Source of the DNA: Leptomonas pyrrhocoris
Taxonomy: Eukaryota > Euglenozoa > Kinetoplastea > Trypanosomatida > Trypanosomatidae
Length of the DNA stretch: 64,000 nt
Direction: 5' to 3'
NCBI RefSeq assembly: GCF_001293395.1
Contig: NW_015438375.1
Coordinates: 458,938-522,937 of the forward strand
Numbering within the stretch: position 1 is the first letter of the stretch; every line of letters starts with the position of its first letter. This document shows positions 8,543-18,575 of the stretch, one piece after another. A program made the translations under genes and the position numbers. The notes under the pieces were generated by a model that was not told the DNA's origin, searched no databases, and worked only from the letters and a program-made list of their open reading frames with translations.

Positions 8543-9445
8543 CTTTGAGCGCGCGCGGGGCGGGGGGCCGGCGAACCAGACGCCCCAGGCACAGAAAGGA
8601 CGCGCCCTGAAGAAGAAGAAACAGCAGAAGCCGAAACAATGTAGTTTTTGGGCGCGAGGAGCTACATCAAAAGCAATGGAGGGGGAAAGAGGCGCCCGTA
8701 AAAAGTGTTTTCATCTGTGTGCCGAACTGTCAGGCTTTTTGCTCCACTCGTTCCTTTCGGAGCCGTTGCAGGCGTCAACGTTGCTAAGATACGTATTTTT
8801 GTCTTTGGCTTTGCTTTCGAGAACCGTCGTTGCGCTGTTGTAAAACAAGGCAAGATTACAGAGTGAAGGCGCTAACCGCACCGGGGGCATACACTTGTAG
8901 GAGTTATCCCCGGTTGCGCGTTGGTTTCCACAGCCTCTCTGGTTCCCATATTGCTTTTTTCGGAAAACAGACCGCAAATGCAACGACGGACTGTTAATTA
9001 AACGAGCGATTAAACTGTCATCTTGATATACTACAAAAAATTCTTCCACCTGCACGTTTTGCCGCAACAACAACAGAAAAGAGAAAAGATTTAACACTAT
9101 TCGTCATCTCGCAGTGTTTTCTGGGTCGTACTGTAAAAAAAATAAAAAGGAAACTTTTCTTTTTTTGCGTGGGCTGCTTTGTTCCAACCCTTGCATTTGT
9201 AGCACAGCTGGCTGCCACCAAACTGCCATGTTCTCTCTGTTTTTATTTTTATTTTCTGTAATGTCGTTCAATTTCTTTCTTTTGTTCATTGCAACTTTTA
9301 TTTTCAACTCTTTTCTACGTTTACTTTTCAAGTTAACATCTCCGCAAGAGTTTACTGGAGCAAAAATTTCATTGATTCAGAAGAAAATTGCTATCATTAT
9401 TTCTCGGTACAAGACTATCATCCAGCGTTGGACCAACTGTTTATC
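8543..9445. other. Intergenic region, tRNA cluster to ATG3
   Basis: About 0.9 kb without a supported gene. The end is strongly T-rich (about 9230-9330), with an AG at 9331-9332 directly after the pyrimidine run; this is a likely spliced-leader acceptor and gives ATG3 a 5' UTR of about 114 nt. The ATG3 frame stays open upstream of its ATG, but that part has no homology-like features. Confidence 0.5.
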
Positions 9446-10276
9446 ATGCATCTCCGGCGCTCACTGTACGAGGGCTACAAAACCGCCCACAACAAGCTCT
9501 TCAGCGTCAAAAATACAAGCGACTTTCAGGCCACAGGCCGACTCACTCCCAAAGAATTCGTTGAGGCAGGCGACGAGCTTATTCAGAAAAACCCAGTCTG
9601 GCAGTGGGTGGGTGGACCCGACCATGTTCAGGACTATCTTCCAGACGACAAAAAGTGTCTCGTGTACCGCGGCGCGCCGTGTGCTGAGCGCGCCCCTGTG
9701 GCTCAGACAGATGCTCCTGTCGAGACCGTGGACGAAGACGGTTTTGTCGTTACGGAGGCTCCGAAAGCAGCCCTTCCCACAACAGCAGTGGAGGAAGAAA
9801 AGGTGCTGAATTGGGACGACGAGGATTCCGCCTCCGATGATGAAGACGTGGTGACCACCACACCGGACAGCTCCTCTAACTTACGCGTGTATGACGTGTA
9901 CATCGTATACGACAAATACTACGAAACCCCTCGCATGTATTTGGTTGGATATGCTAGCGACCATGTAACTCCTCTTACAACCGACCAGATGAAACAAGAT
10001 GTTTACTGCTCAAACTACGGGAAAACCGTCACAATTGATCCACATCCCGTGTTGTCTATACCTTGCATTAGCATCCACCCTTGCCGCCACGCTGAAACGA
10101 TGTGCAGCCTCATGTGTCGAATGCAACAATACTACGAAAACGAAAAAGGTGAAGAGGCAAGAAGAAATCCTTTTATTTTCCCTGCACATTTGGCATTGCT
10201 TCTTTTTCTGAAATTCATTTCCACTGTTTTGCCTACAATTCAATACGATATATCATCCGGTTTTGATTTGATTTAA
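9446..10276 (+). CDS. ATG3: Autophagy E2-like conjugating enzyme ATG3
   Basis: A 276-residue protein. ATG3 takes ATG8 from the E1-like ATG7 and transfers it to phosphatidylethanolamine on autophagosomal membranes. The N-terminal stretch with TGRLTPKEFVEAGDEL followed by WQWV matches the ATG3 N-terminal domain. After an acidic, probably flexible insert (about 80-140, including VLNWDDED) comes the E2 core: YDVYIVYDKYY, then YLVGY, and the catalytic motif IHPCRHA with Cys213 as the thioester cysteine. The C-terminus ends in LKFISTVLPTIQYD, the conserved ATG3 tail. It is somewhat shorter than the human and yeast proteins (about 310), mainly in the flexible region. The ATG at 9446 is the first in frame; the TTG at 9428 is rejected. 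It lies between the tRNA cluster and the transporter cluster. Confidence 0.93.
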   Translation: MHLRRSLYEGYKTAHNKLFSVKNTSDFQATGRLTPKEFVEAGDELIQKNPVWQWVGGPDHVQDYLPDDKKCLVYRGAPCAERAPVAQTDAPVETVDEDGFVVTEAPKAALPTTAVEEEKVLNWDDEDSASDDEDVVTTTPDSSSNLRVYDVYIVYDKYYETPRMYLVGYASDHVTPLTTDQMKQDVYCSNYGKTVTIDPHPVLSIPCISIHPCRHAETMCSLMCRMQQYYENEKGEEARRNPFIFPAHLALLLFLKFISTVLPTIQYDISSGFDLI

Positions 10277-12215
10277 CTTTGCGTATTTAATTGCTTTCTT
10301 TTCTATGAAAAGGAAATTACAGCCGATAGTTTTAGGAGTCCCTGCAATCTTTCTCCTCTTTGGGGCAAAGTTGTTTTGAAGCCGCTCTTGAGTTTCTTCT
10401 GTCCAAATCGCTTTGATTCAGTGAAACCATTATTCATCGACAACAACAAAAAAGAATCACACGAGGAGCGGTAGATTACCCATTTAGGGCTCAGGAACCA
10501 CAACTTTTTCGTTTGGGAAAGTATTTGTCTAACAGCTCAAGGAAAAAGTTCACAAAGACATTCGTGGCAAAGCAAGTAATAGCAAACAAAACAAAAGAAA
10601 CAGGTGGTGATTATGGACACTCGAAGTATTTTCCTAAATTTTCATCGCTTTCTCTCTCTCTCTCTCTTCTTTTTTTTTTCAAGTTGTGAATGTGGGGACT
10701 AGTCACATGTGTACAGTGTGCGTATAACAATTCCTTTTTTTTTGATAGTTTACGAAAAGAATGGAATGATGAAAAGAGTAAGAATGATACGAGGAGGATG
10801 AGGAGCAACGGCTAGGACGTTTGCTGATGACATGATTTCTACCTCTACTACTCTCCCTCGCTCTTCTTCTTCTCCTTATCTTTCGGACTTGCAGAATCAA
10901 AGTTCTCACACAACTTTTGAGTTTTTTCTTTTCCACCCACCCACCCCCGTGGTTGCCCACCACGACAGGGATCCTTGGGTTTAACCAATTCAACTACCCT
11001 TGTTTGCCACTTCGTTAGTAGTGCTACCTATTAGAAAAAATGGAAAGAGAGGAAATCGCCAAGTCCAGTGCACCATCGTCCCCTGACGTTGTAGGGAGTA
11101 AGTTTGGCAGCGGGACGCTGCGCGGGGTGAATAGATAAGATGTTGGAAGCCCACCGCGAGTATGGAGGGTGGAATCATGTCTCAGCTAATGCATCTCTCT
11201 CGGACTCTTTGCACCTCTCGATTCTTCTCTTCTTCTGTACTTTACAAAATCTTCGTCGACCGACAGAAGATAAAAACCTGTGGCCGCGACCCTTCAAGAA
11301 ATCAATTCACGGAGCGAAGAAAGAGTTCTGCTATGTGGGGTGTGTGCTCCCATTTGCCTTCATAGCACCATGACCTCTTTTCAATTGTAAATGAGGGCAA
11401 TGTGACGAATTATGCATTATTTAAAACGGACAGGTGGAATATATTCCGATTTTTATTATTACCAGCAATAATATGTAACACGTTTGTTCTTTTCATGCTG
11501 CACAATCGCCGCATTCATTCTTAGGTGCAAACGAAACTATTTTGGAGAGGAAAGATTTTCACGAAAATCATGAGTGCACTACGGACGTGGAGTTTTACCT
11601 CTACAGAAAATCGGTTTGTTAAAAGCGGTGTTCGTGAAACTCTGCGTCAGCAGGGAAAACGTACAGTATAGGATAATGTACTTTATGTCTTTCGAACTCT
11701 TTTTTTTTTGAATCCGAATGGCCACTTTAAAACCAGTAGCCAATTTGGTCCTTTACTGCTATTAGCGAGCGGCAATAGGGCATGCAAAGTTCTTTAGAGT
11801 ACTGTAACCACCGTTAGAAAAGAATTAAGCGAACGTCACGTTAACTTTATCAACCCCATTAATCGTCGTCGTTTTTCGTTGAGCTGTTTCGAAAACAAAC
11901 AAAACCTATTTTTGTACCAGTCGGGAGACTGCTTTTTCAAAGTGTTTCTATTGAATGCATAAACAGAGAGTTCCCGGCCTGCAAGTCCTGTGGAAAAAAG
12001 GATAAACTATAGAATCGTTGCAGACGACTTGTTTTTTTTTCTGGTAGCACATTGTTTCATTCATGAAATTCTCTTAACAAATAGACCTAGGGGAACTAAA
12101 CAACGCTTTGCCAATGCGAACGACAAATAAACGGCTCTCGCAAAATGCACCGGTTCACACCAGAGTAAGAAACTAATTCATGTGGTGGCAACTTTTCGTC
12201 AATACTACTATAAGC
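10277..12215. other. Gene-free 1.9 kb, ATG3 to transporter cluster
   Basis: A relatively AT-rich stretch with CT microsatellite (10651-10666), homopolymer T and short open frames on both strands that lack domain or composition support. It probably holds the ATG3 3' UTR and the spacer before the transporters. Its right end at 12215 is the exact left border of the sequence repeated in the array. Confidence 0.5.
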
Positions 12216-12652
12216 GCACCTTCCGGGCAGGATGACGCCGTGACTGCGGTGGCGCTGTGTCCAATCGGTGGTGCGAGACGCCGTGGCGAGCTGCCTGTGT
12301 GTGTTGTGTTCTGTGTGCTGTGTGCGGAGTGCGTGTGTGATGATGTACAGAGTCTGCGAAACACGCAGGTCGCGGAGCCCCGGCTGTGCGCGCCAATTGA
12401 ACTGCTGTATTTCTTGGGTGAACAATCTCTGATGTGCCTCCTGCGTGGCTGCTGCCGTTGCTCGTTGGACCTGTGGTATGCGCTGTGCGGGGACGCTGAT
12501 GCAGACAAATCAATACTCACTCCTATGCGGAGCTGCACTGCGCTGCTGCCCGCTGTGCGGACGCGAAGATAACATGCACTACCAGCTGATGGCTCCGGTG
12601 ACTGTGGATGTGTGCGGTGCGCTGTGGCGCTGCGCCTGCGCGTGGCTGTCAC
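12216..12652 (+). repeat. Left copy of the terminal direct repeat bounding the transporter cluster
   Basis: These 437 bp are also present at 51719-52155, the right edge of the cluster, in the same orientation. Everything between the two is transporter sequence and its spacers. Confidence 0.85.
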
Positions 12653-13349
12653 GTGCCGGATGCGTGGCGCTGTCGCTGCCTCCGCGCTGCTGAACGCTGC
12701 TGAGCAGAGGCGTGGTGAACAATGTGCAAAGGTGATAGTTGTATTCGTGTGTGTGCTGCAGTTGCCGCGGCGCTGTTGTGCTGCTCGCCGTTGCGGTGCC
12801 CTCGAGTCCTCACACTGCCGAGTGCGGTGCGACTGCGCGCCACTCCACCGTTTCCCGGCATGGGGAATTGGTGTGCACCGCTTTTGGGAGCTAGCGAAAG
12901 GAAGGACTGAATGCGATTATGTTTTGAATGGAACTCGTGTGAATATCAACCTCAGAGATTTGTTTGTACTTCGTTCTCCCTTTTCACGGACAGTCTTCAA
13001 CTTCCGCCTTGTTCTCTTTTCTGTTCGTTTCCCGCCCACCCAGGCCCACGCCGATCCGCTTTGAGGGCGGACTGAGGTTGCAGAAGTCCGCCACCGCGTT
13101 CGTCTTTGCTCCCGTTCCACGTGAAAACGTTTCTCAGAGATAAATTGATCTGATGTCTTGCCTTCCTGAGAAAGTTGAATGCTATATAAATGCCCTCGAG
13201 TGGTCGTGAGGGTCGTGGTTTATCCCTGTACCGGATTGGGAAGTTAATGGAGGGGTGAAGCAAAACACCCTTCCTCTGTTTCGTTTATTTCTACTAACCT
13301 TTACCTTTCCCCCTTCTCCGTCTCAACCTACAAACACTGACAATTATTC

Positions 13350-13404
13350 CTGTGATGTTTGTGTCCTATTCGTTTTGCCCCTCTTTGCTCTGCTCTTCGC
13401 ACAG
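13350..13404 (+). promoter_or_regulatory. Predicted polypyrimidine tract and trans-splice acceptor, transporter copy 1
   Basis: A pyrimidine-rich stretch ends in GCACAG with the AG at 13403-13404, 81 nt upstream of the start codon. The same sequence recurs before copies 3-9 (for copy 3 at 22799-22800). In trypanosomatids the first AG after such a tract is the usual spliced-leader addition site. Predicted only. Confidence 0.45.
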
Positions 13405-13485
13405 TAACTCCCTTTCTGCCCTTTCTCTTACTGCTCACACTCTAAATCACCTCAACACCTACCCCCATACTGATTCATCGCAAGG

Positions 13486-15201
13486 ATGAGCAGGGAATCG
13501 ATGAGCGGCGATGTTGCGTTGGAAGCCAAGCAGGTGCCGGCCGGAGAGCCGTTCATAGCGTTTCCTGCTGGTGAGATGGGTCCGATCGATGAGATTGGCG
13601 ACAGCGCGAATGTAACGGAGACCGCGAAGGAGCCAACGAGTTTTTTCTGCTGGCAGAATTTCCTTGTTGTGCTTCCGAGTCTTCTGACTGCAACGCTGTT
13701 CGGATACAACATCGGGTACGTCGGACCGTACACGAGGATATATTCCTACGCGACGAACTGCCAGCTGTACGGCGCGCAGACCTCGTGCGAGACGCTGTCC
13801 GGTGCGAAGTGCAAGTGGATGGACGCCACGACGGTGAACGCGACGTCGACGCTGGGGATGGTGTGCGGGTGGGAGGCGCCGCGCACGACGTGCTTCCTGA
13901 GCTACGATGACGAGGGCAGCTGCGGTGCGGACCACGACTGCGTGTGGAGCTACTCCGCGAGCACGTGCGGGAACAAGGTGGGCTACACATCGATCCAGAG
14001 CGGCCTATTTGCGGGTTCGCTGATCATGGGAACGGCTGTCGGGTCCTTGCTCGGCGGGTACCTGACGAAATGGCTGGACTACCGCAAGAGCTTCCTGCTG
14101 ATCGGTGTCATGGCTTCTATCGGCACTATCCTGGCGCACGTGGCGACCGGCATCTTCCAGTACTGGCTGCTGTTTGTTTCCCGCATCATTTTTGGATTCC
14201 CGATGGGGTGGATGTCTGTGACGGCGCCGCATTATACCGACAAGTTCGCTCCGCGTCGCTATCAGAAGCCGCTGGGCACCCTCTTCCAGGTGTTTACTGC
14301 GTTCGGTGAGTTTGTCACAGCTTTCTTCGCCATCTGTCTTGGCAACACGATCGCGTACGACGCGGAGCGTGACGCGAAGGTGATGGGCCGCTTGCAGGGA
14401 CTCACGGCGCCTTCTACGTTGATGTGCATCCTGACGCTGTTGGTACCGCTGGTGACGAAGGACGGGTACTCGGTGTCGAATGCGAAGAGCACCGCCCCGG
14501 AAGATGATGCGACCGCTGCTAAACCGGCGGCGAAGAAGTACCCCATTTCGAAGATGGTGGGTCCGCTGCTGATTGGCGTGGCGATGGGATGTACGCTTCA
14601 GCTGACCGGCATCAACGCGAACATGAACTTTGCACCAACGATCATGTCGAACCTTGGCCTGGACGCGCTCGTGGGCAACATCATCGTGATGGCGTGGAAT
14701 TCTGTAACTGCCTTTGTTGCGATCCCACTGTCGAAGAAGTTCACGATGCGGACGCTGTTCCTGTTCTTCACACTGCTGGGCTCGCTGTGCTGCCTGTTCC
14801 TGAGCGGCATCCCTGTGTACCCCGGCGTGACGAAGGTGAAGCTTGCGAAGGAGGTGATTGGGATCATCGGCATTGCGCTCTTCATCGCGTCGTATGAGTT
14901 TGGCATCGGTCCGTGCTTCTTCGTGCTGTCAGTGGACGTGTTCCCAGAGTCGTTCCGCCCGATCGGTTCGTCGTTCACGGTGTGCGTTATGTTCATCTTC
15001 AATCTTGTGATCAACATCTGCTACCCGATCGCGACGGAGGGCATCTCCGGCGGCCCGTCTGGCAACCAGGACAAGGGCCAGGCTGTGGCGTTCATGTTCT
15101 TCGGCTGCATCGGCATTGTGACGGTGGTGATCGAGTACTTCTTTCTGCACCCGTGGGAGGAGCAGGACGCCGATGATCTCAACGAGCCGGGAACTTGTTA
15201 G
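13486..15201 (+). CDS. D2-like hexose-transporter-family protein, copy 1
   Basis: A 571-residue major facilitator superfamily sugar transporter with 12 expected membrane helices. The first helix is at about residues 60-80; then comes a large exofacial loop with eight cysteines and an N-A-T glycosylation sequon, the kinetoplastid hexose transporter hallmark. Sequence blocks such as NCQLYG, CVWSYS and GISGGPSGN match the Leishmania donovani D2 membrane transporter family as I remember it; relatives are THT, LmGT and TcrHT glucose carriers. Helix 7 keeps QLTGIN (Q372, N377), the sugar-contact motif, and helix-10/loop PESFRPIGSS is conserved. Its N-terminal 178 residues and 5' flank are almost identical to copies 3-9, but the rest differs, and the tail ends DDLNEPGTC rather than DSVPSEE. 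The 3' flank is unique. Substrate not determined; hexose likely. Confidence 0.92.
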   Translation: MSRESMSGDVALEAKQVPAGEPFIAFPAGEMGPIDEIGDSANVTETAKEPTSFFCWQNFLVVLPSLLTATLFGYNIGYVGPYTRIYSYATNCQLYGAQTSCETLSGAKCKWMDATTVNATSTLGMVCGWEAPRTTCFLSYDDEGSCGADHDCVWSYSASTCGNKVGYTSIQSGLFAGSLIMGTAVGSLLGGYLTKWLDYRKSFLLIGVMASIGTILAHVATGIFQYWLLFVSRIIFGFPMGWMSVTAPHYTDKFAPRRYQKPLGTLFQVFTAFGEFVTAFFAICLGNTIAYDAERDAKVMGRLQGLTAPSTLMCILTLLVPLVTKDGYSVSNAKSTAPEDDATAAKPAAKKYPISKMVGPLLIGVAMGCTLQLTGINANMNFAPTIMSNLGLDALVGNIIVMAWNSVTAFVAIPLSKKFTMRTLFLFFTLLGSLCCLFLSGIPVYPGVTKVKLAKEVIGIIGIALFIASYEFGIGPCFFVLSVDVFPESFRPIGSSFTVCVMFIFNLVINICYPIATEGISGGPSGNQDKGQAVAFMFFGCIGIVTVVIEYFFLHPWEEQDADDLNEPGTC

Positions 15202-17936
15202 AGGCAGTGACGCGGTTGTGCGAAAGACCGCGGCGGTGAGCGTGCACGCGCGATGTGTGGTGTTTTTTGCACGTGCCTGAGCGTTGCTTTGCGGAACTGC
15301 CTCTGCGCTTTGCGCCTCTGCAGTGATCAACACAAAGCAATGCAAATGTGAAGTGAAGTGCTCATTGCGTGAGTCGCGAGCCCACCGAACATATCGCTCG
15401 GTACCCACAGGAGATGATGCCACCATGCTTTTATGTTCGTATTAATTACCTTCCATCTGTTAAACCGTAGAGTGCTGTTTTTGTTTCCAAAACTGTAAAG
15501 GTGCATTTTGCTTAATGGTAGTGCTTTAACTTCTCTCTTGTTTTCTTCTTTTCCTTTTTTTTTCATTGTTTTGGGATTGGGGTTGTCGTGGGCGTGATCG
15601 CGCGTGCAACTGTGCGACGACTACGGCTTCTGCGATGCTGTCTTGCAACTTCTCCTTTCCGTTTGCCACTGCGCTGAACCCTGACAGTCTCGATGGAGTC
15701 TTGGCTGTTGAGCGCACTTGACGAGAGAGGCGCATGTGTTTCGTCGGCGCTGCACTGATTTCTGTTTTGCCGGCGCAAGCACGATCGGTGGCACGATGAG
15801 GAGAGTTGTGCTCTCCGCACCTCTGTGCGGTGGAAGTGCGCAGTGAGGCGAGACTTCTCGAGGACGCAGCCATGACCTCCCCGACGCCAGCACTTCGTAC
15901 TGCTCGCACTCTTCACATGATGTTGCCAGTGTTCATTGCGGCGAATATTGAAACGTTTTTATCTGCTCGCAGGTGGAAGTGTCGCAGCGCACTGCAACAG
16001 CATTGAGTGACGGCGTACGTTGTTCAAAAGATATGCACCTGTTTCTTGGTTTTTGTTTTCCGCTTTGTTTCACTTCCTCCCCAAAACGGTATTTTCCTCT
16101 CTTCTCTTCGGCCAGAAACTCATTTGATTTTCTCGTACATCTTTTTCCCCCTCTTTTCCCATTTTCACGTGCTCGCGCCACAGCCGGTGCCGGGAATGGT
16201 GCAGAGCGAGAGCATGCGAAGTACAACCGGCGGAGTTACAGGTTTATTGAATGCTGCTTCTCTCACTGCCCCTTCGCCCAGCTTTTCTCGGTCACGGCGA
16301 TACGGCTCTGGCCTCCTCCCCCTCTCTTTCATTTCCCCCCGGCAGAGTGTTTCCTTTTGGTGCAAATCGTCCCGTTTATCTGTTGTGCAGGGCACCGCCT
16401 GGGACGAGGAGTTGCACGGGGGACGCTGCCGTGCTCTTAGCAGCTGCTCATGCGGCCCGCGGTAGGTGTGTGTGGTCCGCCGAAGGCTGTGGTCGTGGGT
16501 ACGCATGAGCGAGGGAGTGGAGGTGAAGCCGAGTACGCGGAGCTGGAGAAGGAACTGATTTGAACTACAGTGTCTCCTTTATATATATATATCTCCTCTG
16601 ACTGCTATTGCATTGAAATTGTAGAGCAATTTTCTCTTTTCATTCCGTCACTGGATCGGTTGGAGTGCACCCCTCATCCATGACACCCCAGAGCTGAGGC
16701 TTTCTGGCCGTGACGCTCCCCCTGCGGCCTGTGTGGATTGCCACGAGTAGCGCTCTTGCGACTCGGTTGAAGTGGCCTATGGAATAGGTGATGAGGAGGG
16801 AGAGCAGCCGATGCGTGTGCAGTGACGTGGTAGAAGTCAATTGTTTTACTTGCCCCTGCGTGTGCTGCGAGTGTACCCCTCTGTATCTCTCCCCACGCCA
16901 ATATCGATATATATATATATATGCGTCGTTGGGCGGGCTGCGACGACATTGTTTTGTTTCGATTTATCTTTCTCGTTCTATCTTGCTTTTTCTCTTTTTA
17001 AATTTCCCGACTATTTCCAGCGGAAAAGAAGTAGTCAAACTCGGGGAGGTTCGCGAGGCGAGAGAGCTCTCACGGATGCATGCGTGGGAAGCGGTGACAG
17101 ATGGCGAGTGCTTCAGCACTCTCGTACGTGCCCGCTTGTTTGGTGGTGCGTGCGCATCTCCGTGTTGGCACTCCACGCTTCGAGTTGTTGGTAACAGCCG
17201 AGCTCTCAAAAGCTTATCTTAATACCTAACTATATCTAAACAACGCTGTACCCTTTTTCAGCTTCGTTTCTATTCATTTATTATTACTATCTTCATGGTT
17301 TTGTGTGTGAATGTCCTTTTCTGGTACTAAGGCGTCATTGTGTTGTAAAAGCACGCTGGACATCGTGGCCCTCTAACAATTCGAATCGTAAATGAGCAGA
17401 GGAACATTCGGATGCAGGATCATCCATATGCGTTGCGCGGTACGTCGCACCGCTCTTGACGTCCGAGGGCTGTGTGGAACGGTTCTCATCGAGGTGGGGA
17501 CGTTACGTGGACTGCTGTGCAACAGGTGCGATGCTCCGTGCGGCGCTTTCCACCTTGAATACATCTTTTCCAGCCACTGCTGCATATGTGTTCGCTGACG
17601 AGGCGGCGCTTCTCGTTTACCAACCGCCGCCCCACATTTCCTAACTACTCACCTCTCACTGCTGATTTTATTTTTTCCCACTGACCCTTTTTCACTGTTC
17701 GTCTCCGTCGCTATGAGTCGCCAATTTGAGCGTGGCGCTTTCAGGCGATCAGTTGTAAGCACAACGTAACTTGCGCACCACGCAGCTCAACTTATTCGAC
17801 CACGTAGAACGCGAGCGTGTTCTCAAATGACCGGCACGTTCGCTGCGGTTGGTAGCGACGCTGGTTTCATGAATTGTTCAGCTATTTGCTGCCCTGAGAT
17901 TCTGTTCACGCATTAGACCGACTTGTTGTACCGCTG
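15202..17936. other. Single-copy 2.7 kb spacer between transporter copies 1 and 2
   Basis: Unlike the other spacers this one is not repeated in the window. It holds T-rich runs, AT dinucleotide runs at 16580-16592 and 16908-16922, and no supported gene on either strand. It should contain the 3' UTR specific to copy 1. Confidence 0.6.
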
Positions 17937-18400
17937 GCCGTTGGACATGCGGTGTGCGCTGTGCGGGGACGCTGATGCAGACAAATCAATACTCACTCCT
18001 ATGCGGAGCTGCACTGCGCTGCTGCCCGCTGTGCGGACGCGAAGATAACATGCACTACCAGCTGATGGCTCCGGTGACTGTGGATGTGTGCGGTGCGCTG
18101 TGGCGCTGCGCCTGCGCGTGGCTGTCACGTGCCGGATGCGTGGCGCTGTCGCTGCCTCCGCGCTGCTGAACGCTGCTGAGCAGAGGCGTGGTGAACAATG
18201 TGCAAAGGTGATAGTTGTATTCGTGTGTGTGCTGCAGTTGCCGCGGCGCTGTTGTGCTGCTCGCCGTTGCGGTGCCCTCGAGTCCTCACAATGTTGAGTG
18301 CGGTGCGACTACGCGCCACTCCACCGTTTCCCGGCATGGGCGAATGCGCGCGTCGCTTTCTGGTGTTTTTGTGTCCTATTTGTTTGGCCTCCTTCTCTAT
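17937..18400 (+). repeat. Diverged, internally deleted version of segment B upstream of copy 2
   Basis: From about 17937 to 18345 it matches 21857-22265 with few differences. It then jumps: TTTGTGTCCTATT at about 18369 corresponds to the same motif near 22750. Roughly 490 bp of segment B between these points are missing. Borders are by eye. Confidence 0.75.
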
Positions 18401-18471
18401 CCCTCTCTCTGTCTTCGTCGCTCTCTGTTCCTCCTCGCACGCCCGTGTGCTGCGCGTGCGGCCACGTGAAG
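18360..18471 (+). promoter_or_regulatory. Predicted polypyrimidine tract and trans-splice acceptor, transporter copy 2
   Basis: A CT-rich stretch (18380-18440) is followed by the first AG at 18470-18471, giving a 5' UTR of about 105 nt. The tract differs from that of the other copies. Predicted only. Confidence 0.35.
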
Positions 18472-18575
18472 TAATCGCATTAAGCGGGAAAACGGTGTGT
18501 CTTCTGCAACACGCTGCACTAATACGGAGGTGTACGTAATCCAAACAACTCTCAGTTTCGAATCACACGGAGCAG

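Larger units (their letters stand above)
12216..13485 (+). repeat. Full 5' flanking segment B of copy 1 (repeated upstream of copies 3-9)
   Basis: This 1270 bp segment aligns without gaps to 21612-22881 (constant offset 9396) and so to the region upstream of every amplified transporter. It begins abruptly at the GCACCTTCC at 12216; sequence to the left differs. It contains a G+C-rich TG/GC-biased part (12220-12850) and then a pyrimidine-rich part (13255-13440) that belongs to the 5' processing region of the transporter mRNA. Confidence 0.9.
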
